Shown here piece by piece: positions 1-10,780 of a DNA stretch of 64,000 nucleotides. The notes beneath the pieces were generated by a model. It did no database searches. It was not told the origin of the DNA and saw only the letters and a program-made list of their open reading frames with translations. The stretch is taken from positions 2,660,937 through 2,724,936 of the forward strand of contig CM035160.1 in the NCBI GenBank assembly GCA_020205615.1. The letters are read 5' to 3'. Every line of letters begins with the position of its first letter. Position 1 is the first letter of the stretch. The position numbers and the translations under genes are program-made. Origin of the DNA: Panax quinquefolius. Taxonomy: Eukaryota > Streptophyta > Magnoliopsida > Apiales > Araliaceae.

Positions 1-999
1 CGATATTGTCAACGCAAAGGCCCATTTTGTGTGACTTGCAAAGGATGGAGATAGAATTAAAGACTCTGTGGACGATGTGATGATAAGCGAGTATACGAGT
101 AGAACCGACTTTAATTGATAAAGTTAAAGCCGCCATTCTACGGACACGGAGGCGATGCGTATGAGGAAGAAAGTGCAAGAAGGTGCTACGCGCGGAAGCA
201 AGAATCGATGAAGAAGGAATACTTGAGTCAACTCCGGACTTTGTGTTCTAACGACCTTCGATTTAAAGTATAATATCATGATGGAGGCACACAACACACC
301 ATTTGCAATCCATCTAGGAGTACCAAAATGTATCATGATATTCGTCATACATTTTGGTGGAGCAATACGAGAGAGAGATAGCATTTGTTTATCTCAAGGT
401 GTCTAACTTGTCAACGAGTTAAAGCGAGCATCAAGTACCAAAAGGTCCATTGCAACCACTTGAAATTCCGAATGGAAGTGGGAGCACATTACCATGGATT
501 TAAGTTCTCGGCCTTCCTAAGGTTTCTCAAGGCATTGATGCGATTTGGGTCATTGTTGATAGGTTGACCAAGTCCGCTCATTTCTTACCGACACGAGAAA
601 CTTATACACTTGAACGCTTGCTCAGATGTACATAAACCAGAGATTCAGAAGATCGCATGGTATGCCTAAGATCCATAGTTTCGATCGAGACCCAAGATTC
701 ACTTCACGATTTTGGGTTAGTTTGCAAAAAGCTATGGGCACAGACTTACGATTTAGCTCTAAGATATCATCCTCAGACGGACGGACAATCGGAGAGGACT
801 ATTCAAACTCTTGAAGATCTATTAAGACTCGTGTCCTTGATTTCAAGGGAGTTGGGACAAGTTCTTACCATTAGTGGAGTTTTCCTACAACAACAGCTTA
901 TCAAGCAAGTATTGGCATGGCTCCATTCAAGCGTTGTATGGAAGAAAGTGTCGTTCTCCAAGATATCTTTGGGATGAGGTGGGTGTGAAGCAACGTCAG
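1..999 (+). mobile_element. decayed Ty3/gypsy polyprotein fragment (integrase region)
   Basis: Reading the + strand in shifting frames recovers the order of a chromovirus-type integrase. Around 270-330 there is a zinc-finger remnant (AHNTPFAIHLG). Around 385-450 there is SRCLTCQRVKASI. Around 565-600 there is [16 protein letters not shown], and around 685-700 a DRDPRFTSRFW stretch. At 767-815 there is HPQTDGQSERTIQTLEDLL, and at 935-945 a YGRKC-like end. At least three frame changes and stops separate these pieces, so no protein can be made. The homology ends near 1000, where LTR sequence of the opposite orientation begins. No PBS, PPT or LTR of its own is visible in the window. Assignment to Ty3/gypsy is firm; the exact lineage is not. 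Confidence 0.85.
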
Positions 1000-1319
1000 A
1001 ATCTCGACACCAAAAGTTCCAAATTTGATAAAACTTCAGATCAATATTTCAAAGATAATGATATTGAAGAAATAATATCATTACGAAAAAATAATATCCC
1101 TTACCTCACAAAGACAAGATTTAGTTGAAACAGGATATAAAGCATGACTTGAAACTTGACCGCAGTATAAAGAATACTAAAATATACTCAAAATACTCAC
1201 AAGAATACGCTCGATAATATAGAGAGAAAACTTCGATTTATGGTGTGATTTTCAATTCTAACCTAAGCACCCTATTTATAGGAAAATGCTTAGAACACAA
1301 AAAAGCAGAAAATTTAATA

Positions 1320-1362
<43 letters not shown>

Positions 1363-2636
1363 AATTCATACGCCCACATTAGAATTCAGTTCTAGCATTT
1401 TCCACATGCCACCTTCTAGAAAAGTAAGAAAAAAACGTTTTTCATAAAATAAATAATTAAAACTTTCAAAAAATCAATTATTTTGGAGCTCGTAACTTAA
1501 ATAATTCATAATAAATAGCCCTTTATCGTAAAAATTGAATCAAGTGGCTTTTTATAGGAAATTCAATTCTCTACAACTTTACTGTAAGAAAGTTTTCCCA
1601 AATTCCAAATAGAAATTGACCAAATCCACAAACCAGGCGATTTTACAGTTATAATCAAATTTCAATCAAGAATGGGGTCCACCGACATGTTTAACATGTT
1701 TGAAACATTTATTGCAACAAAATACTCTTCCTCCTCAGATACTCATATATCCCACATTCGTTGTAAAAAAATATCACCATTATTATATTATTAAAATATA
1801 ATAATATATTTAAATAAATTATTTTATCGTAAAAGATAAAATTTCAATTTTCAACAATTGTCACATAAAAATTTTCTCCATCTATATCCACATAAAATCA
1901 ATATTTTCCTCATCATATGAATCAATAATTAATTATTCACAAATAATATTACGAATCACAATATCGATAAACTGTGCAGGTTCTAAAGAAAGAGGGGCTT
2001 TCCAATAAGAATTTCTCCATCTTTGGTAGCTTAATTAGGTGACCAAACCTCTCCTTATGTAACTTTTCTAGACATTGCCAATAATGTTATCTAATAATAT
2101 TATTCAGATAATATGAATTATTGCTTCGATAATGAAAAAATCTTGTGTAATGACAATTATCAAACAACAAGAATATAAAATATCAACGCAACAATTATTA
2201 AATCAATAAAATAAAATATCGAAGCAAGAATTATCTGTAACCATTATTGAAAAAGGCCTTTTACGTAATAATCAATAATTGGTGCAATACCGTGTCTTCT
2301 TGTGTTTTAACCACCGAGTATTTTAACAAGATTAATTGGTGAATAACTACGCCAGTTATTTTTAAACAACTTATATTTGTCATTTTCTTAATCCAATCGC
2401 TTCAAGTTATGGGCCCACAAAAGATCTGCGTCATCGCATTTAATATTCTCCGACAAAGAAAAAATATTCCACGACCAAACTAATATTCCCCCAACAACAA
2501 TGAATATTTTATAACCACTTGCTTATTTTGAAATATTTATGATTTTACCCATAACTATCCACATTAATCAAATCAACCCTTACTATTTCAAAATAGAGAA
2601 AATTAAATTTCATTAATAATAAGTTGGGGTCTTACA
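1000..2636 (-). mobile_element. truncated Ty3-type LTR, copy 1
   Basis: This stretch is closely similar to 28318-29936 and to 62688-64000, starting at the shared block CTCGACACCAAAAGTTCC. It ends at GGGGTCTTACA, which on the - strand gives the canonical LTR start TGTAAGACCCC. A TATAAATAG box lies on the - strand at 1272-1280, so the LTR reads leftward. About 1 kb of the LTR 3' part found in copy 2 is missing at the left, where degenerate integrase sequence on the + strand abuts it. An (AT)n run sits at about 1322-1360. I see no flanking target duplication, and this looks like a recombination or deletion product. Confidence 0.8.
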
Positions 2637-2796
2637 ATGTATATGTATAGAGTTCTTTTAGGCGGACATAAAAATTAGACACGAGTATATTTGAATTTCA
2701 TCTATTTATATTTTTACCCTCTATTAAAAATTAAAATATAAATACACTAATATGATTGTATGTCCACATAAAATTTTTTATGAATAAGTCTAGGGA

Positions 2797-3120
2797 GACC
2801 GAAATAGTGGACCGGATTATTGGACATTTCAAAATTTTTTTTTTGCTTCTGACTAAAAAAATGTATAGTATTTAATCCAACTGAAATTTTTATAAAATAT
2901 AGTGTTTTAGGTATAATTTGGATACATATATAAATACAGGGTTGTACAGTCTGTATAACCCTATTTTTGTATATGTTTCTAAATTATACATAAAATACTA
3001 TATTTTGTAAAAATTTTTGTTAAAATAAATATCATATATTTTTTGATAATCACAAATAAAAAAAAATAAAAATAAAAATTGAAAATGTACAATAAATATA
3101 TATGTCCATTAGAAGGAATC
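2797..3120. repeat. fold-back (inverted-repeat) element, MITE-like
   Basis: Arms of roughly 70-150 bp face each other around a loop near 2945-2957. The left arm carries AAATATAGTGTTTTAGGTAT and the right arm its complement AAATACTATATTTTGTAAAA with mismatches. The inner ends ACAGGGTT and AACCCTAT pair. The outer ends (ATTGGACAT and ATGTCCATT) also pair. No coding content and no clear target duplication. A MITE is likely; a hairpin RNA precursor cannot be excluded. Confidence 0.55.
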
Positions 3121-4238
3121 ATTTTTTATATGTATATTGTATGGTGACAAAAAACTCATTCAAATACAATCCTGGCACGGCAATTTCCCTCCTTTTTTTG
3201 CACGTCAGTCAGTATTTGCTGCCACGCGCCCTGAAAGGATGTGAAAAATGTTAAAAGTAAACCCCCATTCCCTGTGGCAAGTATGTCTCAAATTCCAAGT
3301 ACAACCTAGGTGGGCTCCACTCTCGACTGCTACAAACCATTCTCTGTCTACTCTTACCTCGATTCACGCGCCAATGTCCAACATTCCTTATTTAAACGAT
3401 TATATAAATAAAGATAATTGATCGTGACAGTACAATATTAATGAGAACATCCTATTTATGCATGAGAACATTATTTCTATATTTATATTTGATATTTTTA
3501 TATAATTTTTTAAATATTAAAATAGATTTCGTTATATGTTTATATAAGAGAGGATTATGTATATATATCAAAATTATATATAAAAATATCAATTATCCAT
3601 AATCCCTAAAGTTTAATTCTCTTAATTGTTTTTATTTTTAAACTTTTATTTTACTTATGTTTTTCTGAAAATAATAGCAGAGAAAACGTATACATGTATT
3701 GCGATGTCGATTTTTTAATCATTTGTTACGTGAATAAATATTAGTAAAATATTTTGGAAATATGAATAATAAATGGGCTCCATTATAGATATATTCAATC
3801 ACATATATCAATATGTTTCATAATTATAATAGAGTTGGTATTTTTATAAGTGAAAATAATATTTCCACAAGACTATTTTTTTACAAATAAATAGAACTCA
3901 TATTGTAAAAATAACAATTCCCAATTATTATTTGACATAAATTTATGGCAATACACGGTTGTTTTTGTGGTCTGAAAATGGGAAAGCATAACCTATTTTG
4001 ACACCCAAAAAATGGACACCAACAACTTATTTCTTTAATTTTGGTAATACATAAAGCCATTCCAACTCTATAGGGGTCCATAAGTCAAATCTCATTAATA
4101 AAAATTGGAAGTTCATTTATATATTAAATAAGATAAAATCTAACGGTTAAATATAATTATCAAACAATATTTACGGAGTATTTTTTATTTTCAGTTGTAA
4201 AAGCAAGGGAAAGTAGAATTAAAAATAAGGTTTAAATA

Positions 4239-5145
4239 TAGATTAATATCCTGAATTTTTAATGTTTTTTATTTTGAAATTGTCTTCTCAATTTTTTAAT
4301 TAGGGGATTGAATTATTTTTTTTTTCATTTTAAGGATTGTCTTCTCAATTTTTTCAATTAAGAGATTGAACTATTAATTTTTTTTTCACTTTAGAGATTG
4401 TCTTCTCAATTTTTTTCATTAGATAATTAAACTTTTAAATTTTTCTGATTACATCTAAATTAGTAGTGCCATATCGGAAAATTGATGACATTAGAGCGAC
4501 GCGTGACTAAAAAAAAATACTTAGGTGTAATATTGAATCTCTTTTAAATATTTATTCAATTAATTTTTTGTGCAAAAAAATATTAATATAAGACCGTTAT
4601 TAATCTTACTTTAAAATTTTATCATTAAATTTACTTTAAAATTTTAAATTTAACAAAAAAATATAATTTTAAAAATAATAATTTACCAAAAGGGTAAAAT
4701 TATCATTAAATTTACTTTAAAAAATTAATAAGGATTTTATATTAAAATTATAATAATAATTTACTTTAAAATTAATAATGATCCTATATTTACCCTTTTT
4801 GGTTCAAAAATTAATTGAATAAATATTAAAATGAGACTCAATATTATACATAAATATTTTTTAGTCACGTGTTGCTGTCATGTCATCAATTTTTTGACGT
4901 GTCACAATCAATTAGACATAATCATAAAAAATTAAAAATTTAATTCCCCTAATGAAAAAATATGAGAAGCCAATCTCTAAATTTGAGGAAAAAAAATGAA
5001 AAGTTTAATCTCCTAATTGAAAAAATTGAGAAGACAATCCCCAAAGTGAAAAAGATTAAAAGTTTAAATCCCTAATTGAAAAAAACTAAGAAGATAATCT
5101 CCAAAGTAGAAAAAAAATAAAAGTTCAGGGTATTAATGCCTAATA
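4239..5145. repeat. long terminal-inverted-repeat element, about 0.9 kb
   Basis: The first ~335 bp (from TAGATTAATATCCTGAA) are the imperfect reverse complement of the last ~340 bp (ending TTCAGGGTATTAATGCCTA). Within each arm a short module (GAGATTGTCTTCTCAATTTT on the left, its complement on the right) is repeated three to four times. Both arms include a TTAGTCACG(T/C)G core and the ATTTATTCAATTAATTTTT inner end. The ~230 bp centre is AT-rich and non-coding. The long arms resemble a non-autonomous MULE or fold-back transposon. I cannot define a clean target duplication. Confidence 0.65.
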
Positions 5146-6743
5146 ATAAAAATAGTTATTGAACAAAAAATATAATTAACAGTAACAACTAAATAATAGT
5201 TACTTTTATTGACAAAAAAACCAAAATATTAAAAGCTTTTTTTTTTTTAATTTTTGACAAAGCTCCAACCCTAGCTCGGAGCCTCGGACCATGTCTCAAT
5301 CTGTAGATTTTGTTAAGCACTCAGCGCTCCAATCAACCCAAGCCCTCTTCAGGATTAATTTAGAGAAACGGTAAATGCGTTTTATTTTTCAATAATTATG
5401 ATTTATTGCTATCTTCATTTTACAAGGAGAGTCATTTATAATTAAAATTTTAAATATATCTTATCTCTAATTTTTTAATTAGTTATTGTAATAATAATGA
5501 TATGATCATAAAATTTTGGTAATCAACTGATAAATTTATAACAACTTTTGTCTAATTAGATAATGAATAAAGTAAATAAATTGAAGATATAATTAATGTG
5601 AAAAGACTAATAATATTTTGTATTATGATTATTCGGGGCCCATTAATATTTTATTAAAGTCATCGAGAAAGAGTGAAACTATCAAATTATTCCATTATAT
5701 CATATCTTTATTAAATTTTTATTCTTCAATCTTCATGCATGAAATTGTAACTCAAATTAATGTCTGATGGACTAATAAAGTATAAAATTAAATTAAAAAA
5801 TGTTTTAAAGTAGGAATACTTGATAAAATATGAAATGCACTTATCCTTTACCATTTGATTACAGTAAGAAATTGATATATTATAATAAAGATTTGATATT
5901 TCTACGATTGTGTGTATATTAATATATGACTTATTTATTATTCATGTGATGTAATTTTGCAAATGAGATTTTGTTGTTGATAATTTTATATAAATCATAG
6001 AAATATATCACAGCAAGTATAAAAACACTTTATGGAATAAACAATTGAGAATTAATATTTATATATATAAAAGTAAGTATTACACACGATTTCTCTCATA
6101 TAAATAATAAATAAATCCCCAATTACTTTATTAAATTATAAAATTTTACTTATAAAATATAAATTTTTTAAATAATTCCCTTATTGAGTTATGCTTGTCA
6201 ACTAGAATATCTGGAGAACAAAATTAATTACTTCTATATTCCTCCCCATTATCAAGAAAAATCTCTTTTTAGATACCCCTTTTAGATGTTCTTTATATAA
6301 TTTTTATGAGAGAATTTTTAAATCAACAATATATTTTGTTATTTTCACAATAAAAGATCATTTGTAGAGATGATAATGATGATAAAAACCGTAAATTCTA
6401 AAGATCTATAACTATAACGACACTTTTATTGTAAAAATAATATTTTCTATTGTGAATTTAATAAATTTTTTTTTATGGAGTATCATTTTTCTCACGTCAT
6501 ATTTTAATACATTTTAAATGTTTAAATTTGGATCATATCTCAAAATTTACTTGAAACACAGTGGATCCTAATTTAGTTTAGTATCTCAGTCAAGTCCATT
6601 TTCCATTACATACGTCCTCTCTGTCTATCGCTCTCTCTCTCAAAACTCTGTATCTGCAGCTCTGCTGTTTCACTTATTCTTCTTCTTGAGCCACTCTTTG
6701 TCCTATATTCACTGTCACTCTTTCTCTCTACAGAAAAACAGCC

Positions 6744-9700
6744 ATGAACAACAAAGAGAAGCTTGTGGTAGAGGTGGTTGCAGCTCATAACTTAATGCCT
6801 AAAGACGGTGAGGGTTCATCTTCCCCATTTGTGGAAGTTGAGTTTGAAAACCAGAGACAAAAAACCCAAGTCAAATACAGAGACCTTAACCCGGTTTGGA
6901 ATGAGAAGATTGTTTTCCATGTAAACGACGTCGCAGACCTCCCTTACAGAACCATTGAAGCCAATGTTTTCAATGAGAAAAGGTCTAATAACAGCCGGAA
7001 CTTTCTGGGTAAAGTTAGGGTTTCTGGTTCTAACATTGCCAGAGCAGGGGAAGAAATTCCTCAGCTTTATACCCTTGATAAGAGAAGCTTGTTCTCTCAT
7101 GTGAGAGGAGAGATAAGCTTGAAGCTTTATTTATCTGCAACAGAGCAAGTTAAGCAGGTCATTAATGGCGGAAATGAAGCCCTTTCCAAGAAAAACAAGA
7201 AGTTGCAGCAGCAGCAGCAAGGAGCGGCCATGGCGGTGCAGGAGCAGCAGATTGGGCAAGATAGCAAGGCAAGTCATCAAAAGATTCAAACTTTACAAAA
7301 CCCAAAGCCTGAAATTCAAAATCAGGGGGATTTGAAGCCTGTTGTCATAACAACTATCCCTGTTCAGGCTATGCCCGCCGTTAACGGCGGTGGCGCCGGC
7401 GGAGGTGGTGGGGGAGGTGGGTTTGGAGTTAGCTCACATGGGTCGGGCGAGTATTCGCTCAAAGAGACTAGTCCTCATCTGGGTGGTGGTCCGTTGAGCA
7501 AAGACAAGACAAGCTCCACTTATGATCTTGTGGAGCAAATGCAATATCTTTATGTTAGGGTTGTGAAGGCACGGGAACTTGTAGGGTTTGGCGGTGGAGA
7601 AGTGGTGGCGGAGGTGAAATTGGGGAATTACAGAGGAATCACGAAGAGGGTTGGTTTGAATAATGTTGAGTGGGACCAAGTTTTTGCTTATTCTAAAGAT
7701 TGTATTCAGTCATCTGCTTTGGAGATATTTGTAAGAGAGAGGGACAAAGATGATTTCTTGGGACGTGTTTGGTTTGATTTAAGTGAGGTTCCCAAAAGGG
7801 TTCCTCCAGATAGTCAGTTGGCACCACAATGGTATAGAATGGAGGACAAGAAAGGTGAGAGGGCCAAAGGGGGTGAAGTTATGGTGGCGATATGGTTTGG
7901 AACTCAGGCGGACGAGGCATTTGCAGAGGCGTGGCATTCGAAGGCGGCAAATGTGCATTTAGATGGTTTGTGCTCAATAAAATCAAAGGTTTATCTTTCT
8001 CCCAAGCTTTGGTATTTAAGGGTGTCAGTTCTTGAAGCTCAAGATGTTCTTTTGGGGGAAAAAGGGTCATCAATGATGAGATATCCTGAGCTAATGGCAA
8101 AAGTTCAAGTTGGAAATCAAGTTTTGAGGACTAGAATAGCTCCGGCCACACCTAACCGAAGCCTAAACAACCCCTTTTGGAATGAGGATTTAATCTTTGT
8201 GGTGGCTGATCCATTTGAGGACTATGTGCTGATTTCTGTTGAGGATCGGGTTGCCCCGAATCGCGACGAGGTTGTGGGGAGAGTTCTTATTCCTACTACG
8301 AGTATTGAGAGGCGTTTAGATGAAAAACCAGTGGCTTCAAGATGGTATAATCTTGACTTTCATTTTAACAATCCGAATGAGTCTAAAGCTGTGGTGAGAT
8401 TTGCGTCTCGGATACATATTCGTGCTTCGCTTGACGGGGGTTACCATGTGCTTGATGAAGCTACAATGTATAGCAGTGATGTTAGGCCAACAGAGAAGCG
8501 GCTTTGGAAGCCCCACATTGGAGTGCTTGAAATGGGGATTTTGGGTGCTTCTAATCTTATGCCGGTGAAAATCAAAGAAGGCAAAGGAGGCTGCACTGAT
8601 GCATATTGTGTGGCTAAGTATGGGCAGAAATGGGTGCGAACACGTACTGTGGTGGACAGTTTGTCTCCTAAATGGAACGAGCAGTACACTTGGGAAGTGT
8701 TTGATCCTTGCACTGTCATCACAATTGGGGTGTTTGATAATTCTCGTGTTGACAAGAATGCTGCCACTGGTGCTGGAACTCGAGATTCTCGAATTGGAAA
8801 GGTCAGAATCCGGCTATCGACTCTTGAATCTGATCGAGTCTACACTCATGCCTACCCGCTGCTAATGTTACATTCTTCAGGCGTGAAGAAAATGGGTGAG
8901 CTTCATTTGGCTGTTCGGTTTTCTTGTGCTAATATGGTCAATGTGCTTCATATGTATACTGTGCCTATACTGCCAAAGATGCATTATGTGCAGCCTTTGT
9001 CTGTGAATCAGTTGGACAGCTTGAGATATCAAGCTCTGAATGTGGTGGCATCGAGGCTCAGTCGAGCAGAGCCACCTATGGGGAGAGAGGTGGTTGAATA
9101 CATGCTTGATCATGATTCTCATATGTGGAGCATGAGAAAAAGCAAAGCCAACTTTTTTCGCCTCACGAATGTTCTTGCTTGGTTTGTTGCCATGAGCCGA
9201 TTGATGGATATCATACGCAATTGGCATAAACCCGTGTACTCAACCCTGTTTCTCATTGTTTTCATTGTTTTTGTGTGGGTACCCGAGCTCATTGTGCCTT
9301 CTATATTGCTGACTCTTGCCGTTGTGGGGCTTTGGCAATATAGAACCAGGCCGCACCACCCCCCTCACATGGATACTCGGCTTTCCTATGCAGAAAGTGT
9401 TCACCCGGATGAATTGGATGAGGAGTTCGATTCATTCCCAACGAGTCGAAGTGCTGAAGTGGTCCGAATGAGGTATGATCGACTGAGGAGCGTGGCGGGA
9501 AGGATTCAAACTGTGGTTGGAGATATGGCAACTCAAGGTGAAAGGTTCCAAGCATTGCTAAGTTGGCGCGACCCGAGAGCCACATTCTTGTTTGTGATCA
9601 TTTGCCTTTTTGCTGCTTTTGGGTTCTATTTGGTGCCAATCAGATGGGTGGTGGCTCTTTGGGGTCTGTATTTTCTGAGGCCACCAAGATTCAGGAACAA

Positions 9701-9764
9701 GTTGCCTTCAAAAGCTGTGAGCTTCTTCAAGAGGCTGCCTACTAGGGCTGATAGCATGTTGTGA
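6744..9764 (+). CDS. MCTP: multiple C2 domain and transmembrane region protein
   Basis: Intronless 1006-residue protein. C2 domains start at about residues 6 (KLVVEVVAAHNLMPKDG), 269 (LYVRVVKARELVG), 422 (LRVSVLEAQDVLL) and 592 (VLEMGILGASNLMP). A Gln-rich stretch (about 153-180) and a poly-Gly tract (about 214-228) link the first two. The C-terminal PRT_C region has two membrane segments, about 833-864 and 947-982, and ends RLPTRADSML, a typical MCTP tail. Family members (QUIRKY, FTIP and others) anchor at ER-plasma membrane contacts and plasmodesmata and act in cell-to-cell signalling and florigen transport; which clade this belongs to is uncertain. The first ATG follows a CT-rich leader and is immediately followed by the C2 domain. 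Single-exon structure is normal for the family. The gene looks fully intact. Confidence 0.96.
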   Translation: MNNKEKLVVEVVAAHNLMPKDGEGSSSPFVEVEFENQRQKTQVKYRDLNPVWNEKIVFHVNDVADLPYRTIEANVFNEKRSNNSRNFLGKVRVSGSNIARAGEEIPQLYTLDKRSLFSHVRGEISLKLYLSATEQVKQVINGGNEALSKKNKKLQQQQQGAAMAVQEQQIGQDSKASHQKIQTLQNPKPEIQNQGDLKPVVITTIPVQAMPAVNGGGAGGGGGGGGFGVSSHGSGEYSLKETSPHLGGGPLSKDKTSSTYDLVEQMQYLYVRVVKARELVGFGGGEVVAEVKLGNYRGITKRVGLNNVEWDQVFAYSKDCIQSSALEIFVRERDKDDFLGRVWFDLSEVPKRVPPDSQLAPQWYRMEDKKGERAKGGEVMVAIWFGTQADEAFAEAWHSKAANVHLDGLCSIKSKVYLSPKLWYLRVSVLEAQDVLLGEKGSSMMRYPELMAKVQVGNQVLRTRIAPATPNRSLNNPFWNEDLIFVVADPFEDYVLISVEDRVAPNRDEVVGRVLIPTTSIERRLDEKPVASRWYNLDFHFNNPNESKAVVRFASRIHIRASLDGGYHVLDEATMYSSDVRPTEKRLWKPHIGVLEMGILGASNLMPVKIKEGKGGCTDAYCVAKYGQKWVRTRTVVDSLSPKWNEQYTWEVFDPCTVITIGVFDNSRVDKNAATGAGTRDSRIGKVRIRLSTLESDRVYTHAYPLLMLHSSGVKKMGELHLAVRFSCANMVNVLHMYTVPILPKMHYVQPLSVNQLDSLRYQALNVVASRLSRAEPPMGREVVEYMLDHDSHMWSMRKSKANFFRLTNVLAWFVAMSRLMDIIRNWHKPVYSTLFLIVFIVFVWVPELIVPSILLTLAVVGLWQYRTRPHHPPHMDTRLSYAESVHPDELDEEFDSFPTSRSAEVVRMRYDRLRSVAGRIQTVVGDMATQGERFQALLSWRDPRATFLFVIICLFAAFGFYLVPIRWVVALWGLYFLRPPRFRNKLPSKAVSFFKRLPTRADSML

Positions 9765-10184
9765 GGTTGTAATCCCAGAAAGGTATTATTAGATATTTGA
9801 ATGCTGTAGGGCTTTTTTGTTTAGGTTTTTAGATGATGATGATGTTCTTTTATGCCTCAGTCTTTTGTTGCATTGTACCTATGCTTGTTCGAAATGGGGT
9901 GGCATATGTTTAATATCTACAAAATTTTAGCAGGCTTTATGGTTTCAGTCTTTTCTTTTGCTTGTTTCTTTATTTAGTGTTACGAATCGCATAATGGTAA
10001 ACAATTAACTAGTGATAAGCCTCGCAATATTCATTGTGTTGTAAGCAAAAAAAGGAAACCAAAATTAGACTCTGTTTTCAAGTTCAAAGAATATCCAACT
10101 GCCAAATATATTAAAGCAAGGTTGTAAGTTGTATCCAACAGGGAGGGAGCACATCATGCAAATTGTCCATATGAGCAGCTGAAC

Positions 10185-10231
<47 letters not shown>

Positions 10232-10780
10232 AAACATAATAAATTTCAAGTTAATTTGCAGAAATTCAAAAATTATCTTAATATTATAACAACTATAACT
10301 ATTGTAAACCAACTTAAAAACACCATATTAGTTGAACCTTGACGTATTCAGAGGTTGTATTTTCAATGGACTTTAAATATATCCATGATTTTGAGCATAT
10401 GAATAATCTATTTCATTTATGTTTCTTGATTGGGGGCCCGTTAGCCAACTATTTCTGGGCAGACATTTGTCGATTCTTCTTGAACCGGAATACCCAGGGT
10501 ATAAAAGTAGAAAAGCAAAGAGGGTCAAATTAAATAACTGCCTCCAATAAATACTTGTCACGTCCAAATATTAAAGAAAATTTTAAGCCTCATCATCACT
10601 GTGGTGTGGCTACATCATAATCTAATTTTACAGGTACATTACCATTAAAATGGCAAAGGAGTTGGGGGGGAAAGAAGCCCAATTATCTGAGTTTGAGTTT
10701 CCATTTTCAGCACTATTCTTTAGACCATTTGGATTTGGGGAAAATCCCAAATCCAAGGCAAGGTGTAATCTTTCTTTCAG
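9765..10780. other. intergenic region between convergent MCTP and pfkB kinase genes
   Basis: The two genes converge here, so both 3' UTRs lie within it. A long (AT)n microsatellite occupies about 10187-10228. A small T-rich segment follows the MCTP stop. I see no further gene; short ORFs at 10339-10567 overlap on both strands and have no recognisable content. Confidence 0.5.
10187..10228. repeat. (AT)n microsatellite
   Basis: About 21 uninterrupted AT units in the MCTP/pfkB intergenic space. Other long AT tracts occur at about 1322-1360, 57668-57686, 58014-58052, 58603-58647 and 60309-60360. Confidence 0.95.

Larger units (their letters stand above)
2637..6743. other. intergenic AT-rich region upstream of the MCTP gene
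   Basis: No coding sequence is supported here. It contains two inverted-repeat elements (listed separately at 2797-3120 and 4239-5145). A GC-richer patch at 3170-3380 shows no recognisable coding content. A pyrimidine-rich leader at about 6600-6743 precedes the MCTP start codon and is probably its 5' UTR. I see no convincing TATA box. Confidence 0.5.

Noticed and set aside
6816..9585. Several minus-strand frames of 73-116 residues opposite the MCTP gene
   Set aside because: Shadow frames of a strongly coding exon without domains of their own.
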